Positions 17,312 through 24,785 of a stretch of 64,000 nucleotides of DNA are shown here, one piece after another. The notes beneath the pieces were generated by a model that worked only from the letters and a program-made list of their open reading frames with translations, ran no database searches and was not told where the DNA came from. The position numbers and the translations under genes were made by a program. Position 1 is the first letter of the stretch. Each line of letters begins with the position of its first letter. Source of the stretch: CAINVV01 sp963663005 (lineage in GTDB: Bacteria > Bacteroidota > Bacteroidia > Bacteroidales > Prolixibacteraceae); contig CAXXHH010000003.1 in the NCBI GenBank assembly GCA_963663005.2, positions 310,001-374,000 of the forward strand. Direction: 5' to 3'.

Positions 17312-17596
17312 TTACTTCACGTTATTTTTAACGCGACCTACAAAAGTTTTAGCAGGTTTGAAAGAAGGAATGTTGTGCTCAGGAATGATAATAGTAGTAT
17401 TACGTGAAATGTTACGAGCTGTTTTTTCTGCACGTTTTTTAACGATAAAACTACCGAAACCACGAAGATAAACATTGTTGCCTTCAGCCAGTGAACCTGA
17501 AACGGTATCCATAAATGCTTCTACTGCTTTTTGAACAGTAAGTTTCTCAATACCTGTGCTCTTAGAAATCTCGTTTACGATATCTGCTTTAGTCAT
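17312..17596 (-). CDS. HU/IHF-family DNA-binding protein
   Basis: The protein is 94 residues. It is a histone-like dimeric DNA-bending protein. The N-terminal helices (MTKADIVNEISKSTGI) and the beta-arm region (GFGSFIVKKRAEKTARNI, then IPEHNIPSFKPAK) are typical. The Pro of the arm tip is replaced by an extended TTIIIPEHN stretch, as in many Bacteroidota HU proteins. A promoter box lies 78 nt upstream. Confidence 0.95.
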   Translation of the reverse strand: MTKADIVNEISKSTGIEKLTVQKAVEAFMDTVSGSLAEGNNVYLRGFGSFIVKKRAEKTARNISRNTTIIIPEHNIPSFKPAKTFVGRVKNNVK

Positions 17597-17673
17597 TGTT
17601 ATAAAATTTAATGATTTGACTTTATTTTTTATTAACTCTATTTTTGTCTGAAATTATCTTCTACTTTGGTGCA

Positions 17674-17681
17674 CAAATATA
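17674..17681 (-). promoter_or_regulatory. -7 promoter box for the HU gene
   Basis: On the minus strand TATATTTG followed by TGC is a full match to TAnnTTTG, 78 nt upstream of the HU start. It would drive HU and perhaps the small ribosomal protein gene. Confidence 0.55.
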
Positions 17682-17721
17682 TAGCTTTTGAATGAACTAA
17701 TATCACATAAGCGAATAATTT

Positions 17722-18810
17722 TTGCTTTTTCAGTATTTTTTATCACAAATTCATTTCACCTTGGAGGAATATCGCAAGTCACTAACGGCCTGGTATAATA
17801 GCTCAAAAAGGGATCTTCCCTGGAGAGAGAGCCGCGATCCATATAAAATCTGGGTTTCCGAAGTCATCCTTCAACAAACACGCGTCCAGCAGGGAATGGC
17901 ATATTATTTCGACTTTCTGGCGCATTTCCCCGATATCAAAAGCCTTGCTTTGGCTCACGAAGAGGAAGTTTTAAAAGTGTGGCAGGGACTGGGTTATTAC
18001 TCAAGGGCGAGAAATATGCACCACGCAGCAAAGACTATTCTTTCGCAGTACAATGGGAAATTCCCTAAAGAATATGACTCAATCAAAAGCTTGAAAGGAA
18101 TCGGTGATTACACTGCTGCTGCCATAGCTTCAATTTGTTTCAATCTTCCCTATGCAGTGGTGGATGGCAATGTATTCAGGGTACTTTCCAGATTATTCGG
18201 AATTGCAACTCCGATAGATTCCCCTGCCTGGAAAAAAGAATTTTACAAACTGGCACAGCTAATATTGGATCCCGCTCATCCGGGAGAATCAAACCAGGCA
18301 TTGATGGAATTTGGGGCAATTCAATGCCTGCCAGCACAGCCATTATGCCAGGAGTGCCCACTCATAGCCAAGTGTCATGCGTATTCTAATAAGGTAGTGT
18401 CAGAGTTGCCGGTGAAGTCTGCAAAGACGAAGCTCAGAGATCGTTACTTTTATTATCTGTCAATTCGCAATAACGAAAAGCTCTATTTGGAAAAAAGAAG
18501 GAAGAAAGACATCTGGCAAAATATGTACCAGTTTCCGGTAATTGAAACGACACACCAAATCACCCCGGAACAGCTAATTCTCAGCGCTGAATGGAAGGAA
18601 ATTTTTGAAAACCGCGACATAACAATCGATTCTGTTTCCCCTGAAAAAATCCATTTGCTATCGCACCAGCGATTACACATCAGCTTTGTTTCTGTACGCC
18701 TGCAAAATCCGGATTTTGCAGATCATCTGATTGAGGTTGAACCTGTTAATGTATCGAAGTATCCCGTTCCGAAACCCATCGAGAACTTTTTACAGGAGAT
18801 GGGTTATTGA
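17722..18810 (+). CDS. mutY: A/G-specific adenine DNA glycosylase
   Basis: The protein is up to 362 residues. MutY removes adenine mispaired with 8-oxoguanine. Seen: catalytic Glu in SEVILQQTRV, the helix-hairpin-helix LKGIGDYTAAAIAS, catalytic Asp in VVDGNVFRVL, a 4Fe-4S ligand set (C-x6-C-x2-C-x5-C in CLPAQPLCQECPLIAKC) and a C-terminal NUDIX-like domain. No ATG is available near the 5' end. TTG 17722 gives the longest frame, but TTG 17761 (LEEYRKSL) fits family starts better. Confidence 0.95.
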   Translation: MLFQYFLSQIHFTLEEYRKSLTAWYNSSKRDLPWRESRDPYKIWVSEVILQQTRVQQGMAYYFDFLAHFPDIKSLALAHEEEVLKVWQGLGYYSRARNMHHAAKTILSQYNGKFPKEYDSIKSLKGIGDYTAAAIASICFNLPYAVVDGNVFRVLSRLFGIATPIDSPAWKKEFYKLAQLILDPAHPGESNQALMEFGAIQCLPAQPLCQECPLIAKCHAYSNKVVSELPVKSAKTKLRDRYFYYLSIRNNEKLYLEKRRKKDIWQNMYQFPVIETTHQITPEQLILSAEWKEIFENRDITIDSVSPEKIHLLSHQRLHISFVSVRLQNPDFADHLIEVEPVNVSKYPVPKPIENFLQEMGY

Positions 18811-18843
18811 GGCTCTTCGATTCAAAGCATCCTAAATAATTTT

Positions 18844-18851
18844 TATCTTTG
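18844..18851 (+). promoter_or_regulatory. Possible -7 promoter box for the ssb-gldE-gldD operon
   Basis: TATCTTTG matches TAnnTTTG, 62 nt upstream of the ssb start, between mutY and ssb. No clear -33 element was found. Confidence 0.4.
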
Positions 18852-18913
18852 ATCGATTTTGAATTGTCCCCATTTTGCGGTAAATTACAACATACATTAT
18901 AAAATTTTGCATT

Positions 18914-19363
18914 ATGTCAGTAAACAAAGTTATTTTAATTGGGAATGTCGGAAAGGATCCTGAAGTCAGGCATTTAGACAGTAACGTATCCGTTGCGTCG
19001 TTTTCTCTGGCAACGTCTGAAGTTTACAACAACAAAGCCGGCGAAAAAGTCACCCAAACGGAGTGGCACAATATTGTATGCTGGAGAAGCCTTGCCAACC
19101 TTGCGGAGAAATATATCCATAAAGGAAGTCAGGTTTATATTGAAGGCCGGATTCGTTCCCGCACATATGACACAAATGACGGAGTGAAAAAAACTGCCTA
19201 TGAGATTTATGCGGACGAGGTAAGATTACTCGACAAAAAAGGAGGTTCGCCAGGCATGCCCGCTGAGAATCCTGCCGAGGTAGCAAAAAAAGCCGTTAAC
19301 GAACCTCCGGTGACATCCGGTTATACGGAACAGGGTACAACACCCGATGATCTTCCATTTTGA
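18914..19363 (+). CDS. ssb: Single-stranded DNA-binding protein
   Basis: The protein is 149 residues. It has an OB-fold (about 1-105, starting SVNKVILIGNVGKDPEVR) and an acidic tail ending DDLPF, the tip that recruits partner proteins. The stop codon overlaps the proposed gldE start (TTGA at 19360-19363), so ssb and gldE are likely translationally coupled. Confidence 0.97.
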   Translation: MSVNKVILIGNVGKDPEVRHLDSNVSVASFSLATSEVYNNKAGEKVTQTEWHNIVCWRSLANLAEKYIHKGSQVYIEGRIRSRTYDTNDGVKKTAYEIYADEVRLLDKKGGSPGMPAENPAEVAKKAVNEPPVTSGYTEQGTTPDDLPF

Positions 19364-20718
19364 TAACCAAAATTCTTGATTTGGAAACAAACTTCGTAGC
19401 ATCCGTGGGAGCCTTGTTCGGGAGCATTGAATTCTTACCATTTTCATTCAATGCCCTGTCAGGGCTTCTGGCGTTGTTGGTATTTCTTGCCCTCTCCGCG
19501 ATAATATCGGGGTCAGAGGTGGCTCTTTTTTCGTTGGAACCAAAAGATATTGAAACACTTAAAACAAATAAAAAACGTTCGGCCCAGCTAATATTAAAGC
19601 TTCTCTCCGATCCGGAGCAACTACTTGCCTCTATCCTCGTCGGAAATAACTTTGTCAATATTGCGATTGTTTTACTGGCCTCCAATATTTCCAATTCGCT
19701 GATCAGTTTTGGCGATGCAAAAACGTTTGAATTTATATTTCAGATTGTTTTCATCACTTTTTTGCTGCTGCTTTTTGGAGAGATTATTCCGAAAGTTTAC
19801 GCTGCACACTATCCGAAGAATTTTGCCTTAAAATTTGCCCCCTTTGTCCGTTTACTTGGTACAGTAACCAGACCTATCAACTTCATTCTGATTCGTTCAA
19901 CCTCATTTGTAAACAGGAGGATGAACAAGCACAGAAGGGTTTTATCGATCGATGAAATATCCAAGGCATTAAAACTGGCTAATCATGAAGATTTAACGGA
20001 CGACAAGGAGATTTTGGAAGGGATTGTCAAATTTGGATCGAAAAGCGTCAATGAGATTATGCATTCGCGGATGGACATGGTGGTAATTGATTTCAAATCC
20101 AACTTTCATGAGGTGCTCGAAATTATTCGCGAAGCTGGATTTTCCAGAATACCGGTCTTTTCCGGAACACTCGATCAGGTCAGAGGTATTCTGTACCTTA
20201 AGGATCTGCTTCCGCATCTGACAAAGGGCGCTTCGTTTAAGTGGCAACAACTGATCAGGCCACCCTTTTTCATTCCTGAAACTAAAAAAATTGATGATCT
20301 GCTCGAAGAGTTTCAGCGATCCAAAGTTCATCTTGCAATTGTTGTGGATGAATTTGGAGGCACTTCCGGGCTCATTACCCTTGAGGACATATTGGAAGAA
20401 ATTGTGGGGGATATTGCTGATGAATTTGATGTCGAAGAGAAATTTTATACACGATTAAGTCCGAATGAATTTCTTTTCGACGGAAAGACCCTTCTCAATG
20501 ATTTCTACAAGATCGTGGATTGTGACGATGATATTTTTGAGGAAGTCAAAGGTGATGCCGACACCCTGGCGGGCTTAATTCTCGAACTGACCGGAGAGTT
20601 CCCCGAGCTGCATGAGAAGGTTCCCTGTAAAAATTTCATCTTTCAGGTAGAAGCCATCGACAACCGGAGAATAATTGAAATACGTGTTTTGGTAAACACC
20701 AGATCAGAAAAAAATTAG
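19360..20718 (+). CDS. gldE: Gliding motility-associated GldE, HlyC/CorC-type CBS membrane protein
   Basis: The protein is 452 residues from TTG 19360; a TTG at 19381 is the other candidate start. The N-terminal DUF21/CNNM-like membrane domain (about 30-190, with ISGSEVALFSL) is followed by a CBS pair (about 215-340, including ILYLKDLL and VVDEFGGTSGLITLEDILEEIVG). A CorC/HlyC C-terminal domain (about 360-445) completes it. The order ssb-gldE-gldD is the classic Bacteroidota arrangement. In gliding species GldE supports GldD function; in non-gliders it probably serves envelope or ion homeostasis. Confidence 0.92.
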   Translation: MITKILDLETNFVASVGALFGSIEFLPFSFNALSGLLALLVFLALSAIISGSEVALFSLEPKDIETLKTNKKRSAQLILKLLSDPEQLLASILVGNNFVNIAIVLLASNISNSLISFGDAKTFEFIFQIVFITFLLLLFGEIIPKVYAAHYPKNFALKFAPFVRLLGTVTRPINFILIRSTSFVNRRMNKHRRVLSIDEISKALKLANHEDLTDDKEILEGIVKFGSKSVNEIMHSRMDMVVIDFKSNFHEVLEIIREAGFSRIPVFSGTLDQVRGILYLKDLLPHLTKGASFKWQQLIRPPFFIPETKKIDDLLEEFQRSKVHLAIVVDEFGGTSGLITLEDILEEIVGDIADEFDVEEKFYTRLSPNEFLFDGKTLLNDFYKIVDCDDDIFEEVKGDADTLAGLILELTGEFPELHEKVPCKNFIFQVEAIDNRRIIEIRVLVNTRSEKN

Positions 20719-20727
20719 AGAAAACAG

Positions 20728-21324
20728 ATGTCAAGAAGTTTATTCTTTCTATCCATATTAATGACTATTCTGGGGCTTGGTGTGGCTTCATGTAAAAAAG
20801 ACTATTCGCCAAAACCCAGAGGGTATTACCGGATCGAGTTTCCTAAAAAATCCTATCAACAGCTTGGCAGACCACTTCCCTACAATTTCATCATTCCGGT
20901 TTATTCCGTCGCGACTCCTGATCTGTTAAATCCGGATCAAAAAGAATGGATTACGATTGAGATTCCCGGCAATCATGCTCAGATTCATATCAGTTACAAA
21001 AAGATTGATCATAATTTGTCTAAACTGATAGAGGAATCCAGGACACTGGTATATAAACATTCACAAAAGGCAAGTTCGATAGAGGAACAGATATTTATGT
21101 ATCCTTCAAAAAGAACATTTGGAACACTTTACACCCTAAAAGGAAATGCTGCTTCTCCGATGCAATTCTACCTGACCGATAGTGTCAGCAATTTTCTTCG
21201 GGGAGCTTTGTACATCAAGGAGGTACCAAACTACGACAGTTTAAGGCCAGTCATAAGCTTTTTATCAGAGGATGTGATCAAAATGATAGAATCCACGCAA
21301 TGGACATCTCCACATGGCCGTTAA
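20728..21324 (+). CDS. gldD: Gliding motility lipoprotein GldD
   Basis: The protein is 198 residues. A lipoprotein signal with the lipobox GVASC (Cys about 22) is followed by the GldD hallmark PKPRGYYRIEFPKKSYQ. It is anchored in the envelope and required for gliding in Flavobacterium, though conserved in many non-gliding relatives. It starts 9 nt after gldE and overlaps the next gene by 11 nt. Confidence 0.93.
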   Translation: MSRSLFFLSILMTILGLGVASCKKDYSPKPRGYYRIEFPKKSYQQLGRPLPYNFIIPVYSVATPDLLNPDQKEWITIEIPGNHAQIHISYKKIDHNLSKLIEESRTLVYKHSQKASSIEEQIFMYPSKRTFGTLYTLKGNAASPMQFYLTDSVSNFLRGALYIKEVPNYDSLRPVISFLSEDVIKMIESTQWTSPHGR

Positions 21325-21952
21325 GTTTATAGAAAATTGGGGCGACGGACTTCTGGGATTCTGGGAGATAACAGAAACCACAGATCTTCTGATTTCAATG
21401 CTGGGATTGGGCCATGATGAGTTGCAGAATCTTCTTCAATACCGAAATGAACTCAGAAAGAAGGAATGGCTTTCTGCACGACTACTGTTGCGGGAGATGA
21501 CAGACAGAACCTCAAAAATCGATTACGACGCATCCGGGAAACCGTTGCTCAAAAACTGGCCCGGAAATATCTCCATTACGCACTCATCCAATTGTGTGGC
21601 GATTTATTATCATCCATACAAGCAGCCAGGAATCGACGTAGAATTAATAACCCGCGACGTGGGAAAAGCCGCCAGAAAATTTCTATCACCTAAAGAGCTG
21701 GCGGATTGCACCATTGACGGCGCGACTTCAAACAAGGATTTAATGCTGCGCTGGTGCGCCAAAGAAGCCGTTTTTAAGATGGTGCACTATGCGGATGTTG
21801 ACTTTGCCAGTCAGATTGCCTGTTATGCAAAGCCCTTAAACGCCGATGAAGGAGAACTAGGTGCCACCTTTATCGCCGCGGATGCCACTCTTACTATTTC
21901 TCTGCATTTTAGGATGATAAACGAAATGCTGCTGGTTTGGGGTATTATTTAA
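21314..21952 (+). CDS. 4'-phosphopantetheinyl transferase superfamily protein
   Basis: The protein is 212 residues. It transfers phosphopantetheine from CoA to carrier proteins. Signature motifs are present: PGIDVELI (Mg-binding Asp/Glu) and LRWCAKEAVFK (the W-x2-KEA-x2-K motif). The length suits the Sfp-like type. It overlaps gldD by 11 nt and its 3' end overlaps the convergent FAH gene by 8 nt. The carrier-protein partner is not in the window. Confidence 0.88.
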   Translation: MAVKFIENWGDGLLGFWEITETTDLLISMLGLGHDELQNLLQYRNELRKKEWLSARLLLREMTDRTSKIDYDASGKPLLKNWPGNISITHSSNCVAIYYHPYKQPGIDVELITRDVGKAARKFLSPKELADCTIDGATSNKDLMLRWCAKEAVFKMVHYADVDFASQIACYAKPLNADEGELGATFIAADATLTISLHFRMINEMLLVWGII

Positions 21953-22556
21953 CCACAATATCGAACATCTTTTTCTCTCCGATAAACCCTTCGAGGCGAT
22001 CTCCAATTGCGACAGGACCAACTCCGGCTGGTGTGCCCGTATAAATCAAATCTCCAATTTTAAGGGTCACATATTTTGAGACATGCTCAATGATGGTATC
22101 AAATGGAAAGATCATTAATTGAGAGTCGCCAGACTGCACTATCTCACCATTTCTCTTGAGCGAAAAGAGAATTTGGTTCATGTCGCCCAATTCCTCACGG
22201 GAAAGAAACCGACCCAAAACTGCCGAAGAATCAAATGCCTTCGATTTTTCCCATGGCAGACCCTTCTCAATCAATTGACGCTGAACATCCCTTGCCGTAA
22301 AATCGATTCCCAATCCAATCTCATCATAATATCTGTGCGCAAATTTCGCTTCAATATTTTTCCCAAGTCGACTGATTTTGATGATCAATTCAATCTCATG
22401 ATGAATTTCGTTGGAAAAATCGGGCAGAAAAAACGGCTTGTTATCCTTCAATAGCGCTGAATCAGGCTTCATGAAAAATACCGGTTCAGTCGGAACGTCA
22501 TGATTTAGTTCCTGAGCATGTTTTACGTAGTTGCGACCTATACAAATGATTTTCAT
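21945..22556 (-). CDS. Fumarylacetoacetate hydrolase (FAH) family protein
   Basis: The protein is 203 residues, the compact single-domain form. Metal-site acidic residues appear in EIHHEIELII and in IDFTARDVQ, with the C-terminal GDLIYTGTPAGVGPV motif. Such proteins act as acylpyruvase/oxaloacetate tautomerase or C-C hydrolases in the cytoplasm; the substrate cannot be read from sequence. The start MKIICIGRNYV is standard. Confidence 0.92.
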   Translation of the reverse strand: MKIICIGRNYVKHAQELNHDVPTEPVFFMKPDSALLKDNKPFFLPDFSNEIHHEIELIIKISRLGKNIEAKFAHRYYDEIGLGIDFTARDVQRQLIEKGLPWEKSKAFDSSAVLGRFLSREELGDMNQILFSLKRNGEIVQSGDSQLMIFPFDTIIEHVSKYVTLKIGDLIYTGTPAGVGPVAIGDRLEGFIGEKKMFDIVVK

Positions 22557-22607
22557 GGTGATAGAATTTATATGTGTTTGTATAATCAGAATTACTTGAG
22601 GTCAATT

Positions 22608-23417
22608 TTAAACTTTTCTGTTAAGCGAACGAAGTTTGATAGCGGTCAGCACTTTCTTAGTATAAAGCGGAAACTCCCCGTTCATCATCCAGTTGTAATA
22701 GGAAGGCTCGTCTGCCAGTACTTTTTCTACAGATTTACCTTTGTGCTTACCAAAATTGATGACCTCCACCCCATTTTCATCGTAAACAATTCGTCCGGCA
22801 TAATCGACATTCCGATCGAATGAAGAGAAAGAAGAAAGCTGATTAATTTCATTCACAATCGGGACTGATACTTTTCCCCCTTCTTCAAACTCAGCGCCCT
22901 CATACCGATCCAATTGAGCCATCAGAACCTCGTAAGTTGCTTTGGTATCGATCATTGCGCTATGTGCATTTTCAAGTTCCTTTTGGAGATAGAACTTGTA
23001 TGCCGCGGCCAGGGTACGTTTTTCCATCCGGTGAAATATCGTCTGCACATCCACGAATTTTCTTCTTTTCAGATCCATATCCACGTCAGCCCGAAGAAAT
23101 TCCTCGGTAAGCAGTGGTATGTCGAAACGGTTTGAATTGAAGCCGGCGAGATCGCATCCCTCAATGAATCGAGCCAAATTTTTGGCCTCTTCCTTAAAAA
23201 GCGGCGCGTCCTTAACATCTTCATCCGTAATTCCATGGATTGCCGTTGACTGAGGCGGGATGGGCATACCCGGATTTATCAGTTGCAATTTTTCTTCCTC
23301 GCGGCCATCCGGAAAAATTTTCAAAAATGCAATCTCGACGATCCTGTCGGTTACCACATTAATCCCGGTAGTTTCCAGATCAAGAAAAACCAGTGGATTT
23401 CTTAAATTCAACTTCAT
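22608..23417 (-). CDS. DnaQ-like 3'-5' exonuclease
   Basis: The protein is 269 residues. The DEDDh-type exonuclease domain (about 8-175) shows ExoI FLDLETTGINV, ExoII FNSNRFDIPLL and ExoIII HSAMIDTKATY. A C-terminal module INFGKHKGKSVEKVLADEPSYYNWMM (about 220-265) is seen in Bacteroidota homologues. It may act as the proofreading epsilon-like subunit or as a repair exonuclease. It is directly downstream of dnaN on the same strand but separated by a terminator. Confidence 0.9.
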   Translation of the reverse strand: MKLNLRNPLVFLDLETTGINVVTDRIVEIAFLKIFPDGREEEKLQLINPGMPIPPQSTAIHGITDEDVKDAPLFKEEAKNLARFIEGCDLAGFNSNRFDIPLLTEEFLRADVDMDLKRRKFVDVQTIFHRMEKRTLAAAYKFYLQKELENAHSAMIDTKATYEVLMAQLDRYEGAEFEEGGKVSVPIVNEINQLSSFSSFDRNVDYAGRIVYDENGVEVINFGKHKGKSVEKVLADEPSYYNWMMNGEFPLYTKKVLTAIKLRSLNRKV

Positions 23418-23437
23418 TTTTGGTACAGGGTCTATAC

Positions 23438-23473
23438 AAAAAAACCCGGCAGGTGATTTCAGCCAGGTTTTTC
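23438..23473 (-). terminator. Intrinsic terminator after dnaN
   Basis: GCCTGG-type arms (23441-23450 and 23462-23471, one mismatch) enclose an 11-nt loop. On the minus strand a T run follows (complement of A at 23438-23444). Confidence 0.6.
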
Positions 23474-23490
23474 TGCAATTAATATTTTCG

Positions 23491-24618
23491 CTATGCGTTA
23501 ATCATCATTGGCATCAAAAGCATCAGAACATCCTCGTGTTCAAATTCCTGCTCAGCGGGCAGCAAGAGCCCGGCGCGGGAAGGATCTGAGAGCAGCATCT
23601 TGACATCGGAAGAGGTCAGATTGGCAAGAATCTCAATGAGGAAGGTCGATTTAAATCCAATCTCCATTTCCTGACCGTCGAAATCGCACTTAATCCTTTC
23701 TACTGCCGAGATGGCATAATCGATGTCCTGGGCAGAAACAATCAATTCGGAGGCAGTAAGTTTCAGTCGAACCAGGTTACTGGCCTGGTTGGCAAAAACA
23801 GATACCCGTTTCAATGTATTGTAAAATTCCACCCTGTCGATCAACAGTTTGTTTGGATTGTTCGTAGGGATTACTGAATTGTAGGCAGGATATCTGCCCT
23901 CTACCAGTCTGCATACCATTTTAAAACCTGTCAGTTGGAAAATGGCATTCTTCTCATCGAATTCAAGGATCACATCGAAATCTTCCTTTGGCAGGAGATT
24001 TTTCAGTAACGATGCAGGTTTTTTTGGAAGAATAAAAGATGCTTCGTTCTCGGATTTTGCATCGGAACGCTTGTAACGAACCAATTTGTGCGCATCGGAG
24101 GCAACAAAAGTCATCTCGACCGGAGAGATTTCAATATTTATCCCGTTCATCACCGGACGAAGTTCATCATCAGCGGTAGCGAAAAGGGTTTTATTTATGC
24201 CCATCAGCATAACATCGTGAGGGACATTGATCGTATAATGTTCAGGATTCAAGGAGGGCTGATTCGGAAATTCGTCTCCGTTTTGACCCGGTATGGAAAA
24301 TTTTCCATTTGCCGAGATAATACTCATTCCCATTGTGTCAGCATCCAGCTGGAAAGAAAGCGGCTGTTCCGGAAACTCCTTCAAGGTATCCAAAAGAATT
24401 TTTGCAGGCAAGGCAACTAAACCATCATCTTCCGAATGATCCAGTTCCATGGTCGTAATTAGGGTAGTTTCCAAATCAGATGCAGTTACAGAAAGAGATT
24501 TCCCTTCCAACCTGAAAAGAAAATTATCCAGAATAGGCAAGGTATTCTTATTGCTGATCACCCTGCTGATCGCATTAAGATGCTTCAGCAATTCGGTACT
24601 TGAAACGACAAATTTCAT
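23491..24618 (-). CDS. dnaN: DNA polymerase III beta sliding clamp
   Basis: The protein is 375 residues, full length for the three-domain clamp. It starts MKFVVSSTELLKHLNAISRV and contains LPILDNFLFRLEG, EFPNQP and the domain III ending LLMPMMI. It is a ring-shaped processivity factor of replication. A promoter box is upstream at 24714-24721. Confidence 0.97.
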   Translation of the reverse strand: MKFVVSSTELLKHLNAISRVISNKNTLPILDNFLFRLEGKSLSVTASDLETTLITTMELDHSEDDGLVALPAKILLDTLKEFPEQPLSFQLDADTMGMSIISANGKFSIPGQNGDEFPNQPSLNPEHYTINVPHDVMLMGINKTLFATADDELRPVMNGINIEISPVEMTFVASDAHKLVRYKRSDAKSENEASFILPKKPASLLKNLLPKEDFDVILEFDEKNAIFQLTGFKMVCRLVEGRYPAYNSVIPTNNPNKLLIDRVEFYNTLKRVSVFANQASNLVRLKLTASELIVSAQDIDYAISAVERIKCDFDGQEMEIGFKSTFLIEILANLTSSDVKMLLSDPSRAGLLLPAEQEFEHEDVLMLLMPMMINA

Positions 24619-24713
24619 AGGTATATGGTTGATTTAATTGTTTAATTATTTGAAGAAATTTATATCTTTTGCTTGGGAATCAGACTTTTCGACTAAAATG
24701 ATAAGACTATTCA

Positions 24714-24721
24714 CAAAGCTA
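24714..24721 (-). promoter_or_regulatory. -7 promoter box for dnaN
   Basis: On the minus strand TAGCTTTG followed by TG matches TAnnTTTG, 95 nt upstream of the dnaN ATG. The rest of the 24619-24785 gap is AT-rich with no other feature seen. Confidence 0.4.
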
Positions 24722-24785
24722 CGAATATACAAACATTCGCTCATTTTTTAGTTCAATCCAAAGATTTTTTACGGCTTACTTCACA

